DNA from: an uncultured Actinomycetes bacterium
GTDB taxonomy: Bacteria > Actinomycetota > Thermoleophilia > Solirubrobacterales > 70-9
NCBI GenBank assembly: GCA_946886425.1
Contig: CAMPIP010000036.1
Location: 1 to 16,049 of the forward strand
Direction: 5' to 3'
DNA length: 16,049 nucleotides
Program-made: the position numbers and the translations under genes
Shown here: positions 1 through 8,931 of the stretch, in pieces
Layout of the letters: each line of letters opens with the position of its first letter
Numbering within the stretch: position 1 is the stretch's first letter
The notes under the pieces: generated by a model
Database searches by the model: none
Told to the model about the DNA's origin: nothing
Seen by the model: only the letters and a program-made list of their open reading frames with translations

Positions 1-37
1 GGTCGGGACCTCGGTTCGGGCGAGCGGGCGGGTGGCC

Positions 38-628
38 CTAGAGGCGCGAGGCGGCCTCGACCGCTTCCTCGAGGCGGTCGTCGCCCCAGAAGACCTCGTC
101 ACCGACGACCAGCGACGGAACCCCGCTGACTCCGAGGTCGCCGGCCCGCGCCGTCGCGTCCCGCAGAGCGTCCTTGACGCCCTCGGTCTGGACCGCTTTC
201 TCGAGCGCCCGCGGGTGCAGCTCGCAGGCCGCGGCGGCGATCATCACGTTGTCCGGGTCGCTTAGGTCGCGGCCGGCGGCGAAGGCCTGGCGGAAGCCGG
301 CGAGGGCGAAGGAGACGGTGCGGCCGGTCTGCTTGGCGAAGGTCGCGACCCGCATCGCCACCAGCGTGTTGCCCGGCCAGGGGTCGGGCCAGACGATCGG
401 CGGCAGCCCGTAGGCGGAGGCCCGCCGTTCGACCTCGGCCATGCCCTCCTCCCGGGCCGGCGTCTGCGACCAGGAGCCGCGCTCGAAGCGCTGGAACAGC
501 CCGCCGAGCAGGACCGGCTGCCACTCCGGCTGCTCCAGCCCGGCTTCCGTGAACAGCCCGCTGACCCGCTCCGCCGCCAGATAGGCGTAGGGAGATCCCA
601 AATCGAAGTAAAAGGTCGCCCGGCTCAT
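38..628 (-). CDS. DsbA-family / 2-hydroxychromene-2-carboxylate isomerase-like oxidoreductase
   Basis: A 196-residue protein with the thioredoxin-fold layout of the DsbA/GST-kappa/HCCA-isomerase family. The N-terminus reads FYFDLGSPYAYLAAE (residues 6-20), the family's first strand and loop, where Ser12 takes the place of a CXXC motif. The C-terminal part has the cis-proline loop (GVSGVPSLVVG) followed by FWGDDRLEE, typical of HCCA isomerases. No CXXC is present, so a glutathione- or thiol-conjugate isomerase is more likely than a disulfide oxidase. There is no signal peptide, so it should be cytoplasmic. The start is an ATG with no visible ribosome-binding site, placed directly against the end of a 128-bp foldback that separates it from lpdA on the same strand. 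The substrate cannot be told from sequence. Family assignment is firm; exact function is open. Confidence 0.85.
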   Translation of the reverse strand: MSRATFYFDLGSPYAYLAAERVSGLFTEAGLEQPEWQPVLLGGLFQRFERGSWSQTPAREEGMAEVERRASAYGLPPIVWPDPWPGNTLVAMRVATFAKQTGRTVSFALAGFRQAFAAGRDLSDPDNVMIAAAACELHPRALEKAVQTEGVKDALRDATARAGDLGVSGVPSLVVGDEVFWGDDRLEEAVEAASRL

Positions 629-756
629 GCTGAGAGTCCGAAAATCAAGCAGATCGGGCGACGCAGGGAAGCGAGGGGAGGGGAGCGCACTCCGGTGCGT
701 GACCCGACCCGAGCGACCGAGGACCCCGAAATGCGCCGATTTGCAGGACTCTCAGC
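629..756. repeat. 128-bp foldback (symmetric inverted repeat) filling the lpdA-dsbA-like gap
   Basis: The entire gap between the lpdA stop (757-759) and the next start codon (626-628) is symmetric about a TCCG tetranucleotide at 691-694. The outer 11 bp (629-639 and 746-756) and the inner 5 bp (686-690 and 695-699) are perfect inverted repeats. Between them, an ungapped comparison of the 62-nt arms gives about 35 matches, and several mismatches would be G-U pairs in minus-strand RNA. With one gap the outer match extends through an AAATC block. It could be a small foldback or MITE-like element, or a structured intercistronic RNA. No U-tract is present. I see no coding signal in it. Confidence 0.6.
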
Positions 757-2124
757 TCAGGCGTGGATCGCCCAGCCGTCAACGGCCCTGGCCGCGTCGC
801 CGACGGTCTCGCTGACCGTCGGGTGCGGGTGCACGATCCGGGCCAGCTCCTGGTAGCCGCCCTCCAGCGCCATCGTCGCGACCAGCTCGGCGATCATGTC
901 GCAGGCCCGGTTGCCGACGATGTGGGCGCCCAGCACCTCGCCGTACTTGGCGTCGACGACCAGCTTGACGATCCCGACCTTGTCGTCGTAGACGGTTCCC
1001 GCGCCCTCGCCGGCGATTTTCTGCTTGCCGACCTTGACCTCGTGGCCGGCCTCCTTGGCCTCGGCCTCGGTGAGCCCGACGCTGGCGACCTGCGGGTGGC
1101 AGAAGGTCGCGCCGACCATCAGCTCCTGGTCGAGCGGGTGGGTCTCGACGCCGGCCGCTTTCTCGACCGCGACGACGCCCTCCTCGGAGGCCTTGTGCGC
1201 CAGCGCCTTCTTGTTGACGAGGTCGCCGATCGCGAAGACCTTCGGGTTGGTGGTCTGCTGGTAGGCGTCGACCTTGACCTTGCCGTTCTCCTCCAGCTCG
1301 ACTCCGGCCTCCTTCAGCCCCAGCCCCTCGACGTCCGGGCCGCGACCGCCGGCGACGCAGAGGTAGTCGACCTCGGCCGACTTGTCGCCGTAGGTGAACT
1401 TGACCGAGTCCTCGCCGGCCTCGACGTTCTCGACCGGCGCCCCGGTGGAGATCTCGATGCCTTCTTTCTTGAAGGACCGTTCGACGATCTTGGCGATGTC
1501 CTTGTCCTCGGCGGGGAGGATCTGGTCGAGCATCTCGATCAGGATCACCTCGGTGCCGAAGCGGGCGTAGGCGGAGGCGATCTCCGAGCCGGAGGCACCC
1601 GCCCCGACCACCGCGATCTTCTTCGGCAGGGCCGGCAGCGACCAGGCGCCCCAGGTGTCGACGACCCGGCCGCCGAACTCGACGCCGGGGATCGGCCTGG
1701 CGACGGAGCCGGTGGCGAGGATCACCGTGCCGGCCTCGTAGGTCTCGTCGCCGACCTTGACGTTGCCGTCCGCGGTCAGCGAGCCGGAGCCCGCGATCAG
1801 CGAAATCTTGTTCTTGTCCCAGAGCATCTTCACGCCGCTGGAGAGCGAGTCCGAGACGGCGGCGCGGCGCTGGCCGAGCGCGTCCCAGTCGATCGAGATG
1901 TCCTTGGCGACGATCCCGAGCTCGGCGCCATCCTTGGCCTCGCTGTAGATCTCGGCCGTGCGCAGCAGCGTCTTGGCGGGGATGCAGGCGTAATTGAGGC
2001 AGCGTCCCCCGGCTTTGTCGCGCTCGACCACGGCGGTCTTGCGGCCCAGCTGGGCGGAGCGGATCGCCGCGACGTAGCCGCCTGGCCCGCCGCCGATGAC
2101 GATCGTGTCGAAGCTCTCAGCCAT
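757..2124 (-). CDS. lpdA: Dihydrolipoyl dehydrogenase (E3)
   Basis: A 455-residue FAD/NAD pyridine-nucleotide disulfide oxidoreductase that reoxidises dihydrolipoamide in 2-oxoacid dehydrogenase or glycine cleavage complexes. An N-terminal FAD-binding GGGPGGYVAA (11-20) is followed by the redox disulfide segment GGRCLNYACIPAK (39-51; Cys42 and Cys47). The second dinucleotide fold VVGAGASGSE lies in the middle, then the second FAD contact FAIGDL. The C-terminal dimerisation domain ends with HPHPTVSE, which supplies the His434-Glu439 pair of the partner active site. Length and layout are normal. The disulfide segment differs from the usual GGTCLNVGCIPSK at several non-catalytic places. No E1 or E2 gene is nearby, so it probably serves complexes encoded elsewhere. 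A TAGGCT hexamer 9 nt before the ATG and the lack of a ribosome-binding site suggest a very short leader. Mercuric or other flavin reductases are less likely. Confidence 0.93.
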   Translation of the reverse strand: MAESFDTIVIGGGPGGYVAAIRSAQLGRKTAVVERDKAGGRCLNYACIPAKTLLRTAEIYSEAKDGAELGIVAKDISIDWDALGQRRAAVSDSLSSGVKMLWDKNKISLIAGSGSLTADGNVKVGDETYEAGTVILATGSVARPIPGVEFGGRVVDTWGAWSLPALPKKIAVVGAGASGSEIASAYARFGTEVILIEMLDQILPAEDKDIAKIVERSFKKEGIEISTGAPVENVEAGEDSVKFTYGDKSAEVDYLCVAGGRGPDVEGLGLKEAGVELEENGKVKVDAYQQTTNPKVFAIGDLVNKKALAHKASEEGVVAVEKAAGVETHPLDQELMVGATFCHPQVASVGLTEAEAKEAGHEVKVGKQKIAGEGAGTVYDDKVGIVKLVVDAKYGEVLGAHIVGNRACDMIAELVATMALEGGYQELARIVHPHPTVSETVGDAARAVDGWAIHA

Positions 2125-2155
2125 CGGTGGATGAGCCTATAGAACCGGCGGTGGC

Positions 2156-2193
2156 GGCTTCGCGCGGCCGCCCCGAAGCCCCCCGCCCGGGGG
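2156..2193. terminator. Two overlapping GC hairpins between the coiled-coil gene and lpdA
   Basis: GGCTTCG (2156-2162) and CGAAGCC (2174-2180) form a perfect 7-bp stem whose loop contains the palindrome GCGGCCGC. The adjacent CCCCC (2180-2184) and GGGGG (2189-2193) form a second short stem. They lie just after the stop codon of the upstream minus-strand gene (2201). There is no U-tract, so a terminator role is only plausible. A pause site or simple GC-rich symmetry is possible. Confidence 0.35.
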
Positions 2194-2200
2194 ATGCCGT

Positions 2201-2680
2201 CTAGTCCTTCTTCTGGCCGGGCATCCGCTTGGCCAAGCGGCCCATCGGCTCGACCGCGCCCTGCAGGGTGTCGATGCTCCCGTTGAGCCCGTCGAGACCG
2301 GCCAGCAGGCGCTCCAGCAGCGTGCTGAGACGGTCGAGCCCGGCGTCGAGCCGGTCGATCTTGTCCGGCAGCGCCACCAGGTGCCGCTGCACCTCGACCA
2401 GGACCGGCATCGCCTCCTCGATCGAGGCCATCCGCCCGTCCATCTGCCCGAGCACGCCGGTCGCGGCGCCCACCTCGGCCATCTCCGCCCGCAGTTCGGG
2501 CAGCGCCGCGGTGTCGGCGGTAACCCGGTCGAGGGCCTTGGCGACCCGCTCGAGCGCCTTCGTGTGCCGCTCCATCGCTTTGGTGCTGGCGGCGATGTCG
2601 GGCAGCAACCGCAGCCCGGCGACCACGTCGGACGGCATCCCGGTGAGGCGGTCGATCGAGGGCAGGCCGATCCGGCTCAT
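2201..2680 (-). CDS. Hypothetical coiled-coil protein
   Basis: A 159-residue soluble protein not assigned to a family. After a short N-terminal segment (residues 1-25), most of the chain is a long run of heptad-like helix rich in Ala, Leu, Glu, Arg and Met, with the recurrent pattern KALERVAKALDRV, then DKIDRLDAGLDRLSTLLERL and DGLNGSIDTLQGAVEPM. A basic tail KRMPGQKKD ends it. No signal peptide or membrane helix is seen. It may be a structural or scaffold coiled coil, perhaps attached to the membrane protein encoded immediately upstream, because the two genes overlap by ATGA and are surely cotranslated. Function unknown; the gene itself is well supported by codon use and the overlap. Confidence 0.75.
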   Translation of the reverse strand: MSRIGLPSIDRLTGMPSDVVAGLRLLPDIAASTKAMERHTKALERVAKALDRVTADTAALPELRAEMAEVGAATGVLGQMDGRMASIEEAMPVLVEVQRHLVALPDKIDRLDAGLDRLSTLLERLLAGLDGLNGSIDTLQGAVEPMGRLAKRMPGQKKD

Positions 2681-3171
2681 CGCTTGCTAGGGGGTCGGTG
2701 GTCCGGCATCTGGATCCGCGCCATCGCCTTGACCATGAAGAAGAAGAAGGTGCCGGTGACGACCAGCAGCAGCAGGGTGACGAGGATCTGCCCGACCGAG
2801 CTGGCCTGCAGGGTGAGCCCGAAGAAGGCGCTGAAGATCAGGAAGACGAGCAGCAGCTGGAAGCCGAGCACGGCCCAGTAGCGGGCCCGCCACATGCCCC
2901 AGGCCATGATCCCCATCAGCAGCGCCGGCGCCACCACCTGCGCCAGCTTCGGCCTGGAGCCGTCGACCTCGGCCCCGGCCAGATAGCCGACCGCGATCGA
3001 GATCGCGATCAGCGCCGAGACGGCGGCGCCGATCGTCACCACCAGCGGCCGCTCGCCCGGCCCCAGCGGCTTCAGCGCCTCGCGGGCTTCCTGGTTGCGC
3101 TGCTCGGCCTTGGCGTAGCCGCGCTCCATCGGGCTGCCGCGGCGCTTGCGCTTCTGTGGCCCCTCAGCCAC
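2677..3171 (-). CDS. Hypothetical membrane protein with four transmembrane helices
   Basis: A 164-residue integral membrane protein. A basic N-terminus (KRKRRGSPMERGYAKAEQRN) is followed by four hydrophobic segments at about residues 43-66, 80-97, 98-122 and 126-148, then a short basic tail. The start is GTG at 3171, overlapping the thiE stop by 8 bp. An internal ATG at Met15 is an alternative start. The end overlaps the next gene by 4 bp (ATGA), so it is cotranslated with the coiled-coil protein. I recognise no family. Its place downstream of thiE does not by itself imply a role in thiamine metabolism, and no transporter signature is visible. Confidence 0.75.
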   Translation of the reverse strand: MAEGPQKRKRRGSPMERGYAKAEQRNQEAREALKPLGPGERPLVVTIGAAVSALIAISIAVGYLAGAEVDGSRPKLAQVVAPALLMGIMAWGMWRARYWAVLGFQLLLVFLIFSAFFGLTLQASSVGQILVTLLLLVVTGTFFFFMVKAMARIQMPDHRPPSKR

Positions 3172-3904
3172 CGGGTGCCACCCCCCGCCAGGGCCCGGGC
3201 GAGTCGAGCAGCTCGTCCTGGGGGTTGAGCGGCGCCGCCTCGGCGACCGCGAAGGCGCGGCGCAGCTCTTCCGCCGCGGCGGTCGGTTCGGCGGCGTCGC
3301 GGATCGCCCGCACGACGCAGATCCGCCGCGCCCCCGCCCGCACCACCTGCTCGGCGTTCCCGGCGTCGATGCCGCCGATCGCGAAGAACGGGTGGGCGGC
3401 GTGCTCGACCGCGTGGGAGATCAGGTCCAGGCCGACGCCCGGCCGCCCCTCTTTGGTCGGCGTCTCCCAGATCGGCCCGACGCTGATGTGGTTGACGGGC
3501 GCATCGGCGGCCGCGGCGATCTGCGCCTCGGAGTGGGTCGAGAGGCCGATGATCGCGTCGGGCCCCAGGATCGACCGCGCCTCCGCGACCGAGCCATCGT
3601 CCTGGCCGACGTGGACCCCGTCGGCGTCGCAGGCCCGGGCCAGGTCGGGATCGTCGTTGACGATGAAGAGGGCGCTGTAGGTGTCGCAGACGCGCCGGAA
3701 GGTGTCGGCGGCACGTTCGATCTCGGCCCGGCCGAGCCGCTTCTCGCGCAGCTGGACGATGTCGGCGCCGCCGCTCAACGCCGCCCGCAGCAGCGCTTCG
3801 GGGTCCTGCCCGTGGGGGCGGGCGTCGCAGACGAAGTAGAGGCGGGCGGTGCGCAGGCGCTCGCGGCGGAGCGGCCCGAGCGCCTCCGGTGGGGCGAGGC
3901 TCAT
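3164..3904 (-). CDS. thiE: Thiamine phosphate synthase
   Basis: A 246-residue TIM-barrel enzyme that joins hydroxymethylpyrimidine diphosphate and thiazole phosphate carboxylate to give thiamine phosphate. Visible family motifs are LYFVCDAR, GADIVQLREKRL (substrate-binding first strands), FIVNDDPDLARACDADGVHVG (split here as FIVNDD and DGVHVGQDD; metal and diphosphate binding), ISVGPIWETPTK (diphosphate loop) and FFAIGGID near the end. The open frame extends 30 codons further upstream to 3994, but that extension would read through the divergent TPP riboswitch. The ATG at 3904 leaves the normal family start and has a CATAAT hexamer exactly 6 nt upstream, as expected for a leaderless mRNA. It diverges from thiO and heads a minus-strand run with overlapping genes behind it. 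The riboswitch is on the other strand, so thiE is not obviously controlled by it. Confidence 0.93.
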   Translation of the reverse strand: MSLAPPEALGPLRRERLRTARLYFVCDARPHGQDPEALLRAALSGGADIVQLREKRLGRAEIERAADTFRRVCDTYSALFIVNDDPDLARACDADGVHVGQDDGSVAEARSILGPDAIIGLSTHSEAQIAAAADAPVNHISVGPIWETPTKEGRPGVGLDLISHAVEHAAHPFFAIGGIDAGNAEQVVRAGARRICVVRAIRDAAEPTAAAEELRRAFAVAEAAPLNPQDELLDSPGPWRGVAPGG

Positions 3905-3910
3905 GCGCGG

Positions 3911-3916
3911 ATTATG
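3911..3916 (-). promoter_or_regulatory. Candidate -10 hexamer for leaderless thiE
   Basis: On the minus strand the sequence reads CATAAT, six bases, then ATG at 3904. Placed this way the hexamer is at -12 to -7 if transcription starts at the A of the ATG. Five of six bases match TATAAT. No Shine-Dalgarno is present and no good -35 is seen. Confidence 0.5.
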
Positions 3917-3949
3917 GCTGCCCGCCCGCCCGGGACGGTTACCCTGTCT

Positions 3950-6245
<2,296 letters not shown>

Positions 6246-6250
6246 GCATC

Positions 6251-6256
6251 TACCAT
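6251..6256 (+). promoter_or_regulatory. Candidate -10 hexamer for tRNA-Lys
   Basis: TACCAT lies 9 bases before the first base of tRNA-Lys, directly after the thiSG stop. It fits the TANNNT form used by high-GC actinobacteria. No convincing -35 was found, and the tRNA could also be cut from a thiSG read-through transcript. Confidence 0.35.
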
Positions 6257-6265
6257 GAGGGGCGC

Positions 6266-6339
6266 GCCCCTGTAGCTCAGCCGGTTAGAGCGGTGGCCTT
6301 TTAAGCCGCGCGTCGCGGGTTCGAGTCCCGCCGGGGGCA
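6266..6339 (+). tRNA. tRNA-Lys (anticodon UUU)
   Basis: A complete cloverleaf of 74 nt can be drawn: acceptor GCCCCTG with CGGGGGC, D-arm GCTC/GAGC, anticodon stem GTGGC/GCCGC closing the loop CTTTTAA with anticodon TTT at 6300-6302, five-base variable region, and T-arm GCGGG/CCCGC around TTCGAGT. The discriminator is A at 6339. CCA is not encoded, so it is added after transcription. Confidence 0.97.
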
Positions 6340-6359
6340 TCTTCGTCAGGCGTGCCGCG

Positions 6360-6520
6360 GTGCCGGACCCGAGCGACAACACCGTCCTCATCGTCACCGG
6401 CCCGCCCGGGTCGGGAAGACGACCGCGGCGGGGATCCTCACCGGCGACGGGATCGTCATCCCCCGCTGGTTCCTGGCGCCTCTCCGCGAAGGGCTCGACG
6501 CCGACTCGCTCGCGCTCTGA
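6360..6520 (+). pseudogene. Decayed P-loop kinase (chloramphenicol phosphotransferase-like)
   Basis: Reading from GTG at 6360 gives VPDPSDNTVLIVTGPPGSG, the start of a Walker A motif. The expected KTT then appears only in another frame, from AAG at 6416, as one base is missing at 6411-6415. The second frame gives KTTAAGILTGDGIVIPRWFL and then APLREGLDADSLAL to a TGA at 6518. From memory of the AAA/phosphotransferase-like kinases, Walker A and the DGIVIP-WFL-PLR block are normally separated by roughly 60 residues, and about 80 more follow. So this copy seems to have a frameshift, an internal deletion and a lost C-terminus. A sequencing error could explain the frameshift but not the short length. 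It lies between tRNA-Lys and the LOG gene, and nothing suggests it is still made. Confidence 0.65.
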
Positions 6521-6546
6521 GCGGGCCGGTCGGCGAACATAGGGCG

Positions 6547-7221
6547 ATGAATCGCGACCAGCGGCTGCTGCGCGTCCCCAGCGACATCGAGGCCGAGGAC
6601 GACCTCCGCCTCGACCGCATCCGCAAAGAGGTGGAGATGGGGTTCGACGCGCTCCGCGACGTCGAGGACGGCGTCTCTGTCTTCGGCTCCGCCCGGGTCG
6701 CCGAGGGCCACCGCTGGTACGACCTCTCCCGCGAGACCGCCGCCTGCCTGGTTGAGCACGGCTTCAGCGTCATCACCGGCGGCGGCCCCGGCCTGATGGA
6801 GGCCGCCAACCGCGGCGCCGCCGAGGCCGGCGGGCACTCGATCGGCCTCAACATCGAGCTGCCCCACGAGCAGCACCCCAACCCGTACCTGAACCGCAGC
6901 CTCGAATTCCACTACTTCTTCGCCCGCAAGTTGATGTTCGTCCGCTACGCCCGCGCCTTCGTGATCATGCCGGGCGGGTTCGGCACCCTCGACGAGATGT
7001 TCGAGAGCCTGACCCTGATCCAGACCGAGCGGATCCAGCACTTCCCGACGATCCTCGTCGACTCCGCCCACTGGCGGCCCCTCCTCGACTGGATCGACGA
7101 CACCCTCGAGGACGAGGGCATGATCGGCCCGCACGACAAGCGCCTGCTCGTCACCGCCGACAGCCCCCACGAAGTCTGCGAGCACGTGATCCGCGCCAGC
7201 AGCGCCCAGCGGGCGCTCTGA
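6547..7221 (+). CDS. LOG-family (TIGR00730-type) Rossmann-fold protein
   Basis: A 224-residue protein of the LOG family, often misnamed lysine decarboxylase. Characterised members cleave cytokinin nucleoside monophosphates (5'-phosphoribohydrolase); bacterial members often act on nucleotides of unknown identity. The two hallmark motifs are present: GGGPGLMEAANRG (78-90) and PGGFGTLDEMFE (142-153). Arg127-Lys128 lie in YFFARKLMF, also conserved. The first ~40 residues form a charged helix. The ATG at 6547 is preferred; the open frame continues upstream only through the decayed kinase. There is little Shine-Dalgarno signal. The stop codon is part of an 8-bp perfect hairpin. The next gene, 43 bp downstream in the same direction, encodes a membrane protein of unknown role. 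LOG assignment is secure; the substrate is not known. Confidence 0.9.
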   Translation: MNRDQRLLRVPSDIEAEDDLRLDRIRKEVEMGFDALRDVEDGVSVFGSARVAEGHRWYDLSRETAACLVEHGFSVITGGGPGLMEAANRGAAEAGGHSIGLNIELPHEQHPNPYLNRSLEFHYFFARKLMFVRYARAFVIMPGGFGTLDEMFESLTLIQTERIQHFPTILVDSAHWRPLLDWIDDTLEDEGMIGPHDKRLLVTADSPHEVCEHVIRASSAQRAL

Positions 7222-7240
7222 AGATCGGTTTGCGATCTTC
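7220..7240. terminator. 8-bp perfect hairpin overlapping the LOG stop codon
   Basis: GAAGATCG (7220-7227) and CGATCTTC (7233-7240) are perfect complements with the 5-nt loop GTTTG. The TGA of the LOG gene (7219-7221) runs into the left arm. Without a U-tract it could be a weak terminator or an operator, since the promoter of the next gene lies immediately downstream. Confidence 0.4.
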
Positions 7241-7252
7241 GTTCACTCGGCA

Positions 7253-7258
7253 TAGTTT
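7253..7258 (+). promoter_or_regulatory. Candidate -10 hexamer for leaderless membrane-protein gene
   Basis: TAGTTT is followed by exactly six bases and then the GTG start at 7265. This places the hexamer at -12 to -7 for transcription beginning at the G of the GTG. There is no Shine-Dalgarno sequence. It suggests that the membrane protein has its own promoter rather than depending on the LOG gene. Confidence 0.45.
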
Positions 7259-7264
7259 CCTCTC

Positions 7265-8185
7265 GTGGAGGCGGGGGGACTCGACGAGATCAGGTCGCGG
7301 GTAGAGGCCGCGAGCAAGAAGTACGAATTCTTTCGCCGCCATCGCGACGACGCCCTGGTCCGCCAGGGGCGCGCGATCGGGGGTGAAATCGAACGCCTCG
7401 TCAACGGCCGCTGGGTGCGGGCCTGGTACTGGCACTCCCTCGGCGCCTCGGGGCGCTGGGAGTGCCTCAGCGAGAGCGATCTCCGCAAGCACGTGCGGCG
7501 GCACCTGATCCGCGGCCTGCGCGGGCCGCGGCTGCGCTGGCGCCGGGAGCCCCGTCAGCGTTTCTACCGCACCGCGTTCTGGCGCTGGCTGGTACCGCCG
7601 CTGCGGGGAGGGGCAAGCAGGCGCGTCGCCCAGGAAGCGGTGAAGCGCTCGCGCAACGCCTACACCGAGATGCTGGCAAGGACCTCCGGTGAGGACCTCG
7701 CCGCCCTCACGGAGCAGGCCTCGGTCGGCTACGAACACCAGCGCGGCCGCGGCGCCAGCGCCGAGCAGCGGGCGAACTTCTTCCTCGGCGCTTCCGGGCT
7801 GACCACCTCCCTGGTGCTCGCCAACGCCGGGCTGCTGCTCGGCAGCAGCAAGCTGGACCCGCCCTGGCGGGAGCTGGCCGCGGTGGCGCTGGGGCTCGCC
7901 AGCGTCTTCGCGATCGTCGCCGGGATGCGGGCGATGCAGGCGACGATGATCACCTTCGTGCGGACGCCGCCGAGCACCGTGACCGGCGTCGTGGAGCGGC
8001 GCAAACTCAAAGGCGACGAACTGGGACGCGCCTACGTCGGGGCGCTGCTGGTCGCCCAGGCGCGGACCGGCGTGATCAACGACTGGAAGGTGAAGAGGCT
8101 GGCGGCGGCGCGACGCTGGTTCGTCGGCACGATCGCCGGCGTCGTCGCGCTTACGGTGCTGGTCCTTGCCGCGGCGCTGGCCTAG
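7265..8185 (+). CDS. Unknown membrane protein with cytoplasmic N-terminal half and three C-terminal helices
   Basis: A 306-residue protein I cannot assign to a family. The first ~165 residues are soluble and very rich in Arg and Trp (for instance RWVRAWYWHSLG at 49-60 and FYRTAFWRWLVPPLR at 100-114). They are followed by a charged helix (118-168) that leads into AEQRANFFLGASGLTTSLVL. Three membrane helices are predicted by eye at about 172-193, 203-224 and 284-305; the loop between the second and third (225-283) is soluble and basic. The closely paired first two helices, preceded by a long helix, resemble SLATT-type two-helix proteins that associate with nucleotide-sensing systems, but this is only a shape resemblance. 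Its GTG start lies 6 nt after TAGTTT. Its 3' end overlaps the convergent ion channel gene by 35 bp. Confidence 0.8.
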   Translation: MEAGGLDEIRSRVEAASKKYEFFRRHRDDALVRQGRAIGGEIERLVNGRWVRAWYWHSLGASGRWECLSESDLRKHVRRHLIRGLRGPRLRWRREPRQRFYRTAFWRWLVPPLRGGASRRVAQEAVKRSRNAYTEMLARTSGEDLAALTEQASVGYEHQRGRGASAEQRANFFLGASGLTTSLVLANAGLLLGSSKLDPPWRELAAVALGLASVFAIVAGMRAMQATMITFVRTPPSTVTGVVERRKLKGDELGRAYVGALLVAQARTGVINDWKVKRLAAARRWFVGTIAGVVALTVLVLAAALA

Positions 8186-8891
8186 CGTCCCGATCCACAC
8201 CTTCCAGCCGCTCCAGCCGCGCGCGGATCTCGCGCAGCTCGGTGAGGATGCGGTCCTCCTTGACTTCCTGGCCGTGGATGAAGCGGTCGGCGATGAAGGC
8301 GGTCAGCAGGGCGACGAAGCCGATCCCGACCAGCATGATCACGCTGGCGATGATGCGGCCGCTGTCGGTCTGCGGTTCGAGGCCGCCGTAGCCGACCGTG
8401 GTCACGGTCGTCACCGCCCACCAGATCCCGTCCCAGGCGGTCCACGGTTCTTCGGTCGAGGTCTCGATGCTGGCTACGGCGATCCCGCCGACCAGCACCG
8501 TCACCACCGCGACCAGCCCGGCCAGCCGCAGTCCCTCCAGCGAGAGCAGGCTGCGCAGGCTGAAGACCCGCAGCAGCCGCAGCAGGCGCAGCACCCGGTA
8601 GACCCGCCCCGCCTGCCAGGCGGCGGGGGCGAAGGGCGGCGTCAGCACCACGACCGCGAGGTCGAGCATGTGCGTGCGCATCCAGGTCCGCTTGCGCGGC
8701 ACCACCGCCAGCATCACCACCACCTCGCTGGCGAAGACGATCCAGGTCCCCCAGTTGAGCACCGTCCCGATCGCGGGCCACGGCTCCGGCAGGCTCGACT
8801 CCTGAATCAGCACCAGCGGAATCGTCAACAGCGCCGCGAAGATCACCGGCCAATCGAACCGCGCCTGAATCGCTTCGCTCCGCGCGTCCAC
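8151..8891 (-). CDS. Voltage-gated-type potassium channel subunit
   Basis: A 246-residue six-helix cation channel subunit that would form a tetramer in the plasma membrane. The selectivity filter is TTVGYGG (residues 164-170), preceded by the pore helix WDGIWWAVTTV. The S4 helix is canonical, with arginines at every third position (Arg96, 99, 102, 105, 108; segment VYRVLRLLRLLRVF). S1-S3 are at about 15-30, 44-64 and 74-90, S5 at 121-142 and S6 at 180-203. The C-terminus is a short coiled coil (DRILTELREIRARLERLEG) and a Pro-rich tail, with no RCK or cyclic-nucleotide domain. The start is GTG at 8891. It lies downstream of purH on the same strand, behind a hairpin. The last 35 bp overlap the convergent membrane protein gene. 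Confidence 0.92.
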   Translation of the reverse strand: MDARSEAIQARFDWPVIFAALLTIPLVLIQESSLPEPWPAIGTVLNWGTWIVFASEVVVMLAVVPRKRTWMRTHMLDLAVVVLTPPFAPAAWQAGRVYRVLRLLRLLRVFSLRSLLSLEGLRLAGLVAVVTVLVGGIAVASIETSTEEPWTAWDGIWWAVTTVTTVGYGGLEPQTDSGRIIASVIMLVGIGFVALLTAFIADRFIHGQEVKEDRILTELREIRARLERLEGVDRDARPAPRQGPAP

Positions 8892-8931
8892 CCGCCCCGC
8901 TTCGACGGGCGCCGCGCGCTCCCTGCACGCG

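Noticed and set aside
1..37. Left edge of the window
   Set aside because: Too short, no feature seen.
629..660. GCTGAGAG resembling the THI-box CTGAGA
   Set aside because: No other riboswitch elements follow, and the motif is the arm of the foldback.
763..2142. 459-codon open frame on the plus strand opposite lpdA
   Set aside because: Arg/Asp/Gly/Val-rich shadow translation of a high-GC gene, with no domain; the minus frame encodes an unmistakable enzyme.
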